Below, piece after piece: positions 24,901 through 39,000 of a stretch of DNA of 64,000 bases (the first letter of the stretch is position 1; each line of letters opens with the position of its first letter). The stretch is from Globodera rostochiensis. Taxonomy: Eukaryota; Nematoda; Chromadorea; Rhabditida; Heteroderidae. The stretch spans positions 434,001-498,000 of the forward strand of contig JAEVLN010000019.1 in assembly GCA_018350325.1 (NCBI GenBank), written 5' to 3'. The notes under the pieces were generated by a model. It did not search any database and was not told where the DNA came from. It saw nothing but the letters and a program-made list of their open reading frames with translations. A program made the translations under genes and the position numbers.

Positions 24901-25473
24901 TGAATGAAAGCATAATTTGAATTAAAATTTATTTATTTTAGGGTTAAATAAATGAATGAAAGCATAATTTGAATTAAAATTTATTTATTTTAGGGTTAAA
25001 TAAATGAATGAAAGCATAATTTGAATTAAAATTTATTTATTTTAGGGTTAAATAAATGAATGAAAGCATAATTTGAATTAAAATTTATTTATTTTAGGGT
25101 TAAATAAATGAATGAAAGCATAATTTGAATTAAAATTTATTTATTTTAGGGTTAAATAAATGAATGAAAGCATAATTTGAATTAAAATTTATTTATTTTA
25201 GGGTTAAATAAATGAATGAAAGCATAATTTGAATTAAAATTTATTTATTTTAGGGTTAAATAAATGAATGAAAGCATAATTTGAATTAAAATTTATTTAT
25301 TTTAGGGTTTTTTTGGTGCGTTCCTTCTCACCTCTGACCATTTTCTACCGTTTCCACAGCTCCGTTTGTAAGTCAAAAGCATAATTAATTAGTTAAATAC
25401 ACAAAAGAAATTTTATTTGCATTTTATAGGCCTGGCTGAAATATGGAAGAGCACTTATTCCCGCAAGGACTAA
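21931..25473 (+). CDS. Otopetrin-family proton channel
   Basis: This is a multi-pass otopetrin-like membrane protein; animal otopetrins are proton-selective channels. The first exon gives MVTNNNRRNLGFNDM, followed by TM1 (MYGCSIVFLLYCYFALLL). Later exons contain GSLFLRLGCVVFGLIGTVYY, IMAIAFVFAQMHFVFCNWK, RFGTAHLIATNLWTWIRYIL, the family-typical IVEYSLIGAAVMFIVWKNIG, GLFFGLAFLAGTFTSMSIF, LLDMILLAFGMTGEMIYSV, and at the C-terminus AITFLLLANISMFLMN, an exon ending in a FYRFHSSVC-type motif, and LAEIWKSTYSRKD. At least a dozen exons are needed. The intron after NWK appears to use a GC donor (22596). The intron before the penultimate exon is filled by the 52-bp minisatellite at 24733-25304. The exon around 24420-24540 could not be placed unambiguously. 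Confidence 0.82.
24733..25304 (+). repeat. 52-bp minisatellite, 11 copies, each with a splice acceptor
   Basis: The unit GGGTTAAATAAATGAATGAA...TTTATTTATTTTA recurs every 52 bp: GGG at 24785, 24837 and so on to 25305. Ten full copies follow one initial partial copy, with almost no variation. Every unit ends in TTTATTTTAG, the same acceptor used by the otopetrin exon at 25305. The array therefore arose by tandem duplication of the intron's 3' end. Confidence 0.95.
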
Positions 25474-25837
25474 AAACATTCGTTGGGAATGATCGATCGA
25501 TCAAAACGATTATGGGTCAAATTCGAATAGAGATTTTTTGCTGAATTAAAAGAATTTAAAAATGGATTCTCGGCTTTTTTTACATAATATTCTAATAAGT
25601 TGTCAAAAATGTTTGATTTGAATAAATCAAAAACCCCCAAAAATTGAATTCATTAATTTAAATAATAAAAATATTTTAAATGTCATGCAAATTGAATGCC
25701 CTAAACAGAACTTTGTTTTCCTCCCATTCTTTTCGTTTGTTCGCTGGATTATGTGGTATTATTCCGAGCCCATTTTGATGATTGATCGGAGCCTAAAATG
25801 CGGAAATAAATATAAATGATAAAGCAAATTGCTGTAA
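25474..25837. other. Convergent intergenic region
   Basis: The otopetrin and alcohol dehydrogenase genes end toward each other. The sequence is AT-rich and no feature was seen. Confidence 0.5.
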
Positions 25838-28019
<2,182 letters not shown>

Positions 28020-30141
28020 ATGTTCAGCCAACTTTTGTTTCTACTAATATTTTTGCCGAGCAGTATCAGCACCACAAGCAACAGAATACCGCTGAAGAGA
28101 AAATTAAAAATTCTCATTTATTCACCAATTCCCGCATTCAGTCATATGCAATTTTTGGGCACAATTGCAGACACTTTGGCCGAGGCTGGACATGAAGTGG
28201 TGAGAAGCTTTTATACTAAAAAACTTTAAATTATTTAAAAATAATATTAATTAAGCACTTTCTCAAAATAACGACAGACCATATCAATGCGAAAAACAGT
28301 GCCCAAACAACGTTCAATGAAACAAAATTGGCCACCAAAATCTTTCGGGTGGCCTTCAAATCCGACGTCAAAGTTGAAGCCAGCAAAAGTTTGCTTTACC
28401 CATTCAGTGGACAAAATGCGTGGCCAATGTTTAATGTGTTGGACAGCAAATTTTCACAACTTTTTGAAATGTGGTCGTATTTTTGCAAGGGTTAGTGCCG
28501 TTTCGTTTTTTTTTTTGCTAAATTTATAAATTTTAGATATTGTTTTTCGTTCCGATTTGTTGGCCGAGTTGAAGGCGGAACAATACGATGTGGCCATTTA
28601 CGAACTTTTTGACCCCTGCGGTGTCGCCATTTTTGAGCGCATCGGAGTCCACACCAGATTGGCCACAATAGCAGTGCCGTTGCAGCAAATGAGTGCCGTA
28701 CATTTTGGCATCCCAACATTAAGCAGCTTTGTGCCAAGTAAGTCCAAAAAGAGTGTCGTCTATACGTTCAATAATCATTAAAAATATCAGACTGGGCGCA
28801 TCCGCCTCTCAATGCGCCGACAATGAACTTTTGGGAACGTTTGATCAATTTCTACAACGATTTTTACGATTGGTACAAATTGAATGATCGCCTTACTGAT
28901 CTGGAGGTATAAATGTTGGCATTTACATATTCTCAGAATATTAAAATTTGTCCATAATTTAGACGCCCATAATTCGTGAGGCTTTTGGTGCGGACTTTCC
29001 CCCATTGAAAGAGTTGGCCAAAAACATTTCGCTGTTCTTCGTCAATTCCAACAAATTTTTGGACTTGGCACGCCCTATCAGCAACAAAATTATTTACATT
29101 GGCGGCATAACGGACGAAGGGAAGAAGCATGCCGAACTGGACGAGGTCAATAAAAATTATGAGATTAAGCCCGTGCCTTAATAAAATAGAACAAAAAAAA
29201 CATTTCGAATCAAATTAATATGTACAAGAGTTTTATTTGTAGAAAGTTCGAAGAATTTTGGACAATTCTCGATCCGGTACCGTACTTTTCTCGTTCGGTA
29301 CCGCAGCCAACACGCGCACTTTGAGCGCAAAATTGAGGCGAACGCTTCTCCGCGCGTTTAGCCACTTCCCCGATTATGACTTTATTTGGAAATTGGACGG
29401 TGAATCGGCAGCAAATGAATCGGCTCTGATCAAAGGCACGCCGAATGTTCACACCTTTGAATGGTTACCGCAAAATGCCATATTAAGTTGGTTTTTTTGC
29501 GTATTAAATGTTATTTCAGCATTAAATTTAATTATTTTAATTAAATTAATCTTTTTTTTAATTTAAGGGCATCCGAAATTGCGCGCTTTTATCTCTCACT
29601 GTGGCCAGAACAGTTTGTTAGAAGCAGCAAAAGTCGGTGTGCCAATTGTGGCCATTCCGCTCTTTGCTGATCAGCTTTACAACGCGGTGGTGGCAAAGCA
29701 ACGGGGCATGGCCGTTCACGTGGACATTCTCCAGTTGATCGGAGACGAGACGGGCAAAGTGCTGACGACGGCACTCAGTCAGGTGAAAATGTGCCCTTTT
29801 TTGATTAGAAAAAAAGTGTTCAGATTCTTCATGATGGCTCCTTTCGCGCCAATGCTCAGCTCGTCCAGAAGAAAATCGCTTTAACGCCTTACGGCACAAA
29901 AGACCAATTGGTCCGTTGGGTTGAATTTGCGGCCGAATTCCCTCATCTGAACGAGCTGAACATGCCGACGGACGACGAATTGGGTTGGATGGCCTATTAT
30001 TCTGTCGATGTTATTCTGTTCACCGCCGCTGTGGTCATCACGGCATTTTTGGCACAAATTTTGGTGTTGATAACGGCATTTCGACTGTTGAAGAAGGCCA
30101 TTTCAGGGCTTAAAGCAGAGCAAAAAGTGAAGAGCCTATAA
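28020..30141 (+). CDS. UDP-glycosyltransferase (GT1 / UGT), complete
   Basis: This is an ER-membrane UGT with all expected parts. The signal peptide [19 protein letters not shown] is followed by [20 protein letters not shown] and [11 protein letters not shown], the acceptor-side N-terminal motif. Middle exons include [19 protein letters not shown], and later [17 protein letters not shown]. The donor-binding signature reads [31 protein letters not shown], then [19 protein letters not shown]. The C-terminal exon has a TM helix ([20 protein letters not shown]) and the basic end KAEQKVKSL. About nine exons are joined by short introns with consistent phases. Compared with the UGT at 1593-3590 the arrangement is the same, but sequence identity is modest, so they are old paralogues rather than a recent duplication. 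The signature has HCGQN where the other copy has HGGYN. Confidence 0.92.
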
Positions 30142-30808
30142 GATATGTACAAGCAATCAATTATTCGTTATTGTATATAATAGTTTCTGCTTAAATTAAT
30201 TCTGCGTAAAAAATTACCTCATATCACAGCAAAAACCGGTGAGAGCGGGACTCCCGCGGGAGAAAGTCGGGAATCCCGCCGCTCTCGATAAATTTAAACT
30301 CCCACTCCCGGAAAAAAATTTGTTTTTTTGTCATAATTCAGAGTAAGTGAGGAGTTGAAGTTTTGAATTAGATTTAGTGTGGCATTTGTGGCAAACGATT
30401 TGGCCAATCTAACAATTTAAAGCTCGCGGCCCAGCCCTGATTTTAAATAAATAAAATAAATTATCTCACCCTTTTTATGGAGGGGGGGGGGGGGGTATTT
30501 TTAAAATTTAACAAAATTTAGTTTTTATTTCGGTACAAAAAAAAGAACAAAAACCTGTTATTGGGGATTTATTTCTTTCCGATCACACGCCAAAGGAGTC
30601 ATAAGGTATGTGGCAGAATCAGTCAATAAAAACAACAAAAACTGGCGGAATAAACTCAGAAAAAGTGATCGTTTTGTTCCAACGAATGAGTCACATCCGC
30701 GCCGTTCATTTATAAACTCCCACTCAACCGTTTACAGAAACGCGCCATTCTCTCCCAAAAAAAGGTTAAAAAAACATTCCGAACGTTCTGTCGACTCTTT
30801 GTCCCAAA
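30142..30808. other. Intergenic region with hairpin and poly-G run
   Basis: A GC-rich imperfect hairpin lies at 30238-30312 (GAGAGCGGGACTCCCGCGGG ... CCCGCCGCTCTC), followed by a 14-base G run at about 30482. The TTL promoter probably lies in the last 200 bp. Confidence 0.5.
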
Positions 30809-31418
30809 ATGAGTGGTCATTTGTCCATTTCTGTGACGTTTTGTTTCCTCGGCTGCGCAATGTTTGCCGTATTTGGCTACGACGACGATCTGTTTGAGGT
30901 CGGAACACCACAATCCGTTGCTGTTAAAGGTGTTCTGACATGTAATGGAAAGCCAATTGTTGGCACCAAATTGAAGCTGTACGATGTGGACAGTTAAGCA
31001 CTGACTGATTGACTTTATACAAATTTTACAAATTTTGAAGCCTTTGACCCGGACGATTTAATGGCCGAAGGCTTTACGGACGAAAAGGGACACTTTTTGT
31101 TGAAGGGCTACGAAACGGAAATTAGCGACATTGACCCGAAGCTGAACATTTATCACGTAATTTTATAATGCCAAAAACAATTTGAAGACAATTAGTGCTA
31201 ATTGGTTAAGGATTGCAATGATGAGCACATTCCGTGTCTGCTCAAATTTTCTATTGAGGTGAATTCTTTAATATTTTTATGCTTAATATGTCCATAAATA
31301 ATTTCAGATTCCCGATAACTACATAACTGAGGGAAAACAGCCGGAAAAAATTTTTGACGTTGGAAAATTGAATTTGGAAGGCAAATTCTCTGGCCAAAGT
31401 CGTGATTGTTTCAATTAA
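30809..31418 (+). CDS. Transthyretin-like (TTL) secreted protein 1
   Basis: This is a nematode TTL family protein, small, secreted and of beta-sandwich fold; one C. elegans member bridges apoptotic cells, but most functions are unknown. The signal peptide is SISVTFCFLGCAMFAVFG. The domain starts QSVAVKGVLTCNGKPIVGTK and continues LKLYDVD|T, FDPDDLMAEGFTDEKGHFLL, KGYETEISDIDPKLNIYH, DCNDEHIPC, and the last exon IPDNYITEGKQPEKIFDVG, ending QSRDCFN. The paired Cys residues and the LKLYD and DPDDLM motifs are family hallmarks. Four exons have good phases. TTL 2 lies 600 bp downstream in the same orientation. Confidence 0.92.
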
Positions 31419-32020
31419 ACAAATTTTGGAATTGATCGATCAGTACAAAATTTGAATGCATTTTATTAATTCGTATTGTTTAATGTTTCCGGGTCTATTC
31501 GATAATTCGATCGCTTGGGAATTACATATTTTTAATTTAATTTTTTGATTTTTGGCGCTTTACGCTGCAGTGTATTGATCGATCTCAAATTGTTGGACCT
31601 GCGAATAGAAAAGAAAGTGGAACATAACCTACCTAATTACCCCTAATTAGTATTTACAGCCCCCTCGGCGATCAACTCCATTTTTGCGTTGCGCGACCCT
31701 TTCTTTACATTTGCCATTCCAATTAATTCCAATTCACTTCCAATCGAAAACAATCGCCGGAAGGAAACGAATCAATGAAATTGTTTTGTTTTGGGCGAAA
31801 CTTTCGATCATTTTTATTTATTTCCCAAAACCCGAAAAAATAATTTGAGACAATTGACGTCAATGGAAGTCGGTCCGTTGTTCAGTGCTTAAAATGGCAT
31901 AATTCAATTAAGCAACCAAATGATTCAATTAAATCAATTTTCGGAGAACTTTTCAAACGTCAATCCGTTGTTAATTCGTATTTTTATTCTTTTAAATACA
32001 TATGTATTTAAAATTAAGCC
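31419..32020. other. Spacer between tandem TTL genes
   Basis: This is AT-rich, with no gene seen. TTAAG immediately before the TTL 2 start codon could be a trans-splice acceptor. Confidence 0.5.
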
Positions 32021-32662
32021 ATGGTGTCCCTAATTATTTGCATAATTTTGCTAAGTCATTTGACATTTGATGCCCTGGCCGAATACTCTCAATCCGTCGC
32101 CGTCCGAGGCTCAATTTATTGCAATGGAAGCCCTTCCGGGGGCCAGAAGGTGAAGCTGTACGACAGGGACTGTAAGTTTTACCCAATTTTGAATTGAATT
32201 TATTTATTCTTTTTTCGAATTTAGCACTTGAACACGACGATTTGATGAAAGAAGGACTCACTGATCAGTCAGGGCATTTTCAGCTGAGCGGATATGAGGA
32301 GGAATTATTGTCGGACATTGACCCGAGACTGATCATTCTCCATGTGAACAAATTGATTAATAATCAAAATTAATTTTAATTTTATCATTTAGGAATGCAA
32401 TGTTCCGTGTATTGTCCAAATGGTCATTAAGGTAATTTTGTGGCAATTAATTCAAATTCATTTTAAATACCTAATCAGAATAAATAATGATAAAACAATA
32501 TTTTTAAATTTATTCGAAGAAATATTTTTTTTTCAACAACTTCCACAGGTGCCCAATTCTTTTGTCAGTTCTGGGACCACTCCAAAGAAAACTTTCGACA
32601 TTGGGACAATTCATTTGGACGAAAAATTGAATCGAAATTTTGAATGTATTCATTCCTTGTAG
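32021..32662 (+). CDS. Transthyretin-like (TTL) secreted protein 2
   Basis: This is a second TTL gene. Signal peptide MVSLIICIILLSHLTFDALA, then QSVAVRGSIYCNGSPSGGQK, VKLYDRD|S, HDDLMKEGLTDQSGHFQLSG, LSDIDPRLIILH, ECNVPCIVQMVIK and VPNSFVSSGTTPKKTFDIG, ending NRNFECIHSL. The four-exon layout equals that of TTL 1, so the pair are tandem duplicates that have since diverged considerably. The start is chosen at the first ATG after a TTTAAATTAAG sequence. Extracellular. Confidence 0.9.
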
Positions 32663-32765
32663 AAATCACATATATAAATATAGACCGATCATATTTTTAA
32701 AATATTTGAATAAAATTTAATCGGTTATTTAAATTTGTGTGGGGACTTTTTGTCCCATTTCCGTT

Positions 32766-34073
32766 TCAAATTCCCGACTTTTCCCTCTGACGCCGATTTT
32801 TGAACCAATTGGCTATCTGAAAACAAACAATTTTGAAGTGTCTTTTCTGGCTGACGACCTGTATCATCGAGAGGCCCGTCCTCCGTGAAATTTCGTGTTT
32901 TGCTTCACTCGACGGGTATTTGTTGCGTTCGTAATATTCCCGAAGAACCTTAATTAGTTTTATAAGCAATTTGTTTTTTAATTATTCAATATTTAAAAAA
33001 TAAACCCTCCGGTCCCCTTTTCTGAATGAGTAGACCAACTCGTCGCCGTCCCAAACACTTTTTGGCGGCGGATATTTCTTCCGAATACGGTATTTGTCGA
33101 CCGGCACCAATTCTTTGTGCTTTCGCTGCCGTTCCTCTTCATAATGAGCGGAATACCTTTTTTTGGAAGAATGTTTTGAGTTATTATTATTTCTAATTAA
33201 ATTCAAAAATAAAATGCACCAAAGTTTGACCAAATCCTTGTGATGGCTTCGCTCGAATTCACTTTCCATCATCACCCGGAACAGCTCATCAAATTGGCCG
33301 TCGTGGAACAAAGCGAATAAATACGCCTTCAAAACCGTGGACGAAATTGGAGGGCACAAAAGCAGCCGGTGGTTGTGGGCGAACAAATGGACGAGACGGG
33401 CGCCGTCGTCCCATTGGCACAAACACTGACAGATAAAGTCGATCTGAAGCAATATTTTCTGAATTGTTGAGCAGGGAAAGAACCCATGGAATGAATTGTA
33501 CACACAAATTATGACAAAAATATTTTAGGCTTCACAGAAACATAATGAAACAAATTTTGTCGGCGGCCACCTCAACCTCTATTTGAAACTCTGGTTGTAA
33601 ATCTCAAATTCTCGGCCCCCAAAAGAAATATTTAGTTTTAGCAAAACGTTAAAATGTTTAAAAAAAAGTGAGTTTTTTTGCGTTAGATTATTCTTGGAAA
33701 TTTGAGTCCGGAATTCCGGTTTAAGGCTTTAAATTGGTTTAAAAGTGTAAAAAAGGTCGATTTTGGGGATTATTTTTGGGCAAAAACAAAAAAATTCTTT
33801 GAAGATCTTTACAAGAAAATTTCAAATTCTTAGGGATCTTAACAATAAAATTAAAACATTTGTATCTAGAGTTTTTAATGAAATTTTTATCCCAAATAGT
33901 GGCAATAATAGAAGTAAAAAATCCTAGAATAGATTAAACAAAGCTGTAGAAAAAATATAAAAATTGTCACCCCGTTCATTAAAAATAATATTATTTACCT
34001 GGACGGGTAAAAATGTTTGAAATCCGACGGAAGTGGCAAATTGTTGTGATGGCGTTGTTGACTTTTCGCCCAT
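32766..34073 (-). CDS. SIX-class (sine oculis) homeobox transcription factor
   Basis: This is a nuclear transcription factor with a SIX domain and a SIX-type homeodomain. Exon 1 (MGEKSTTPSQQFATSVGFQT|FLPVQ) joins in phase to KILLQIDFICQCLCQWDD, the SIX-domain start. The domain continues LVHLFAHNHRLLLCPPISST, VLKAYLFALFHDGQFDELF and ERSHHKDLVKLWYSAHYEEE. The linker and homeodomain start read DKYRIRKKYPPPKSVWDGDE, then REYYERNKYPSSEAKHEIS, RRTGLSMIQIANWFKNRRQR and EKSGI at the end. WDGDE and NWFKNRRQR are diagnostic. RKKYPPPK resembles the SIX4/5 branch, so an unc-39/ceh-35-like identity is possible but not shown. The protein is short (about 230 residues), with almost nothing after the homeodomain. 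The first intron is about 530 bp. Confidence 0.9.
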
Positions 34074-36096
34074 TTTAAATTATTATTTAATACATTTTAA
34101 AGAAAACATCAAATTAAAATGATTTTTCTAACCCTCAAAATAAATAAATTAAGTTGCAAATACAATAAAATAATATGACGCCAATTTGCATATTCAAATT
34201 GGCGTTTCCTCCCCCCCCCCCCCCCCCGGCGCCCAAATCTTTGAACGGATTGGCGCACGCCTCTCAACTTCAGCTGCTGAGGATGAACAACCGCCAACAA
34301 AAACACTTCGATACGGTAAATAATAATACAAATGAATTTATAAAGATTAAGAAATTTGGATGATTAAAAATGTTAATTAAATTTGCGGTTTGGTGTTTAA
34401 ATTGAAAATGGGCGAAATTTATCTATGGCATTGTGAGAATGCCGTGAGTACGGTAGGAGAGGGCTCGCTCTTTTCTGCCCCCCCCACCAATTCGGGAAAG
34501 AGCATTTCTCGGACTTCTCAAATTTCTTTTTTCCCATTTATTTTTCATAATTGGCTTTGCCTTCAAAATGCCAATTTGTTCGTTTTACCTTTGACATTCA
34601 CTTGCGACGATATGTAATAATTATTTGGGAAAAAAAGAACAGCAAAAACAAAAATCAGAGAAAAACTATTAATTTTTTTAATTATTTATAAACCAAATTA
34701 TTTTTGGAATCATTCCCTTTTTGGCATTCACGTTGACTTTGCCAAATTGTGCAACATCTGCCACTTTTGTTGGCACGGACAGTTCATCAAACTGTGCCAA
34801 TTCTGAGCTAATTACGGCGTGTGTGGCCCGTGACTAATGCCACGATTTCGTTTTCCCTGCTGTTGGGAGACGGCACAAATCCATGGGCAAATGTCCCTCG
34901 AGGGGATAAATGTTTCTGTTGGCACAATTACCCCCAAATTGTTGCTGCTGCTTATATGCTCTGTGCATAGTCGTTGGCATTCTCCGTCCCGTTGTTTTAT
35001 GGCAAACAAAGGGTCATCTGCATAACTCCCCCAATCCCCCCCCCCCCTCTCACCCTAATCCCCCCAAAATCTTTGCCACTCGACGGGGGGGGGGGGGATG
35101 AGGTCAGCAAGCAGATCAAGGAGCTTGAATTTGGTTATCTGCAAAATGCCGAGCCAAGCCATGCTGGCAAGCTGGTCAGGTCAGCACAGCAGCATCAGTC
35201 CTTTGGCACATTTAGTAGAGAGTTGCAGATTAGAGAATGTTAGGAGACTAATGACGTTCTGAATTAATTCATTTTTGAGAGACGGTTTCAAAACTTTTTT
35301 ATTAAATATTTGTTTGCTCTTTATAATAAAGGTAAAAAAGAATTCTTTGATTAAACGGGCGCCGAAGGTGGTTTTGGAGTGAGCAATTATTGGGTGTCCC
35401 CCCCCCCACTCCCAAAAAAACCCCCCCGATTCGCCACATCCGGCGGCGCTTTCTTCGAAGGATCGGCATGGCAATTTCACCTATGACGACAGAGACGGAA
35501 CGTCTCTTTGGCGGCAACGATTAGAAAGGATTAATTCACCGCAGGCAAAGCTCGCCGGAGGGGAGGCGAACTGCTTTATTTGCCAACAAATTTTGCTGGT
35601 CTTTTCCATACGAAAAATTAAACATAACAAATCGACTTCGATTAAAGTTTATATGTAAAAAAATTTAAATTTTCTGAATTATAAAACAAAAAGTTTGAAA
35701 GCATTTTTATTGTTCTTTTTTGATTTGACGCCACTAATTTCCCGAGGTAAATTAATGTTAAAAGGTCCAAAACTCCAACAGAGAAACGTCGTTTGGCTTT
35801 TGGCCGTTATTTCCAAATTATCAGTTGCCGATAAGCAAATATGCCGACGCAAACATTTGTTTAATTATTTGTCAGTAATTATTGTCAATTTGTCAATGAA
35901 TTTAATTCTTTGCGACCATTCACTTCCCCTCAAATTGCTCTTATCATCTCATCCAAATCAATTTTCATCGTTCGTTTTATTCCTTTAATTTTGACTACGT
36001 CTTGAACCACCAAAAATATACAAATTTGGATTTTTTTTTCTTGTTAGAGTTTAAAATTTAGAATTATCAACAAATAATTTGCATAATAAGGTAAAA
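34074..36096. other. 2-kb gene-poor region with homopolymer tracts
   Basis: No gene was recognised. Long C or G runs occur at about 34211 (17 C), 35038, 35087 and 35398. Several ORFs show low-complexity proline or glycine translation from these runs. It lies between two divergently transcribed genes (SIX and GCPII), so promoters for both are expected here. Confidence 0.5.
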
Positions 36097-39000
36097 ATGG
36101 TCGTATACAAACTGAACAACTTCGACTCGGATTCGGTCTCTTTTCGGCTTTCTCGGAACCAGGCCCTATTCTTTGCATTGGTCGTTCTCAGTTTGATTGT
36201 CGCTATTGCTATTCTTAGCGCAATTCTTTTAATACAAATTTTGGCGGCTCAATATGGGGCTAAAAAAGTGGCATTTGAAACGGAAGGTTGGTTGGGATGG
36301 ACGACGAATTTATTTATTGGCAAATGATTGAATTTACTCAGAAATTCGATCTGCAATCTTCGCCAACATCGACTCGGGTCGAATTGCTGCCAATTTGGAG
36401 GCGTTTACGGAGAAGCCGCACCCGGCAGGCACGGAGGCCAACAAGAAAGTGGCCGACCGGATAATGGAAACGTGGAAGGCTAACGGACTCGAAGGTCAGT
36501 TTAGGCTTAATGAGGTCGACAATTGTTCTCGGCACCCTCAAAACATACTGTAGTTGATTTTCTTAAGTCTCGGCACCCTTAAAACATACTGTAGTTGTAC
36601 TGTAGTTGATTTGCTTAAATCTCGGTACCCTCAAAACATACTGTAGTTGATTTGCTTAAGTCTCGGCACCCTTAAAACATACTGTAGTTGTACTGTAGTT
36701 GATTTGCTTAAATCTCGGTACCCTCAAAACATACTGTAGTTGATTTGCTTAAATCTCGGCACCCTCAAAACATACTGTAGTTGATTTGCTTAAGTCTCGG
36801 CACCCTCAAAACATACTGTAGTTGATTTTCTTAAGTCTCGGCACCCTCAAAACATACTGTAGTTGATTTGCTTAAGTCTCGGCACCCTCAAAACATACTG
36901 TAATTGATTTGCTTAAGTCTCGGCACCCTCAAAACATACTGTAGTTGATTTGCTTAAGTCTCGGCACCCTCAAAAGATACGGTAGTTGATTTGCTTAAGT
37001 CTCGGCACCCTCCAAACATACAGTAGTTGATTTGCTTTAAGATGTGCACCAAATCCCTTACGAAGTGTTGCTCTCCTACCCCAAATGGGACACGCCCAAC
37101 CACGTGTACGTGTTGGCGTCTAATGATCATGTCCTGTTCAAGACGGACGGACTCAGCCCGGACCTGACCGGGGCAAGTTTTAAGTCCCTTCACTATTAAT
37201 CAATGGCTTATACAGTAGCCAAAGATACAAACGAATAAAATACCCAAGTATATTACAGTATCCATGCCATACAAACAAGATACTCACAAGGATGTACAGT
37301 ATACCACCAATGCCATTCCCTTAAGCAAGACAACAGCCCCGAGGCGAGCATTCAATGGTTGGCCTACTCTCCGGAGGGAACTGTGCAGGGACAGCCGGTG
37401 TACTGCCACCACGGAACGGTGGAGGACTTCGATCGGCTCGAAAAGCAATTCGGCATTGCAAATTTGAATGGTTAAAGTCAAAATATAAATAAATAAAAAA
37501 CTGTTAATTTAAAAACTTTTGTGTAGGCAAAATTGCCATAATGCGTTATGGCGGAGCGTTTCGTGGCGATATGGTCCATAACGCCTTTCAGCGTGGGGCT
37601 GTTGGCTGCATTTTATATTCAGATCCCGAAGAAGTTGCCCCGGAAGGCCAGGGTTAGTCAGAATGTTCGAAATATTCAAAAATGGCATTTTCAGAGCACA
37701 CTTTTCCATCTTCAATTTGGATGCCACCAAGCGGAGTCCAACGGGGCTCCACCCTAAAGACGAATGGCGACCCGCTGACGCCTCTCCTTCCGTCCAAAAA
37801 AGATTTTCACAAGGAACGACTAATTGAAAGGGTAATTAAACGAAAAATAAACTAAAACTAATGGCCGTGGCCGCGGGGCGATTGGTTAAAAATTTTGAAG
37901 ACACAAATAATTCAGGCCCAACTCGATCCTGAAACAATGCCGCAAATTCCGGCAATTCCGCTGAGCTATGGCGATGCTTATCACATATTGTCGCGCATGG
38001 ACGGGCCGGAAGTGCCGTCGGAATGGCGGGGAGGGCTCAACATAACCTACCGAGTGGGGCCCGGCTTTAAAAGTGGCAAAGGACAAACGGTGCGAGTTGA
38101 AGTGCACTCGAGGCTGGAAGTCCGGTACTGAAAGGGGAGGGTGGCGGGATGGCATTGAACTGAAAACATTCGCTTCGATTAAAGGACCATTCAAAATGTT
38201 GTCGGATACATTTGGGGTAGCGAGCGCCCCGACGAGTGGGTAATGTTGGGCAATCACTACGACGCCTGGGTGTTCGGTGCCATCGACCCCAACAGCGGCT
38301 CGGCCATTTTGGCCGAGGTGGGCACAGGCTTGGCCCAGACGGTCCGCACCACCGGATGGCGCCCCAAACGGACGGTCGTTTTCTGTGCCTGGGACGCGGA
38401 GGAATACGGACTGATCGGGTGGGTCCGAGATTCTTCTGATCAGTGATTGATGATCAATTCATTTTGAATCTTAGGACCATTAATTGAAATTAAAAGTAAT
38501 TTGAATTATCAAGCACAGGTCGACTGAATTTGTGGAAGAATTTGCGGATGTGTTGAAGGAGAAGGTCGTCGTGTATCTGAATGTGGATCTGGTCCCTTCC
38601 AACATAACATTGTGGAGTTCAAATTTTTTTATGAAATAAATGTATAAAACAAACATTTTTAGGTCCGTTTCCACTGTTCCAACGCTTTATCGTGCCGCTG
38701 TTGATGCGTCAAAAGTCGTCAAAAATCCTTTAGACAATAAATTAACAGTTTTCGATTCGTGGTTGGAGCATTATCCACCAAAAACGGATTGGCTTCAAGG
38801 AGTTCCCGAAATGAGAATCCCCGGAGGCGGAAGCGATCATTTGTAAAAATGCGTTCAAATTAAAATTAACATTTTATTGCAATCCATTTACAGCACATTT
38901 CTGACTTTTTTGGGCATTCCGGTGATGGACTTCAGTTATAAAAACCCGAAATCGTCGGGTTATTCAAACCCGCTTTACCATTCGCGCTACGAATTGCCTT

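Noticed and set aside
24781..25304. CRISPR-like array
   Set aside because: The repeats are directly contiguous with no spacers, and the DNA is eukaryotic; this is an intronic minisatellite.
34390..35520. Several ORFs with Pro-, Gly- or Arg-rich stretches
   Set aside because: The bias comes from poly-C/poly-G runs; no splice structure or domains were seen.
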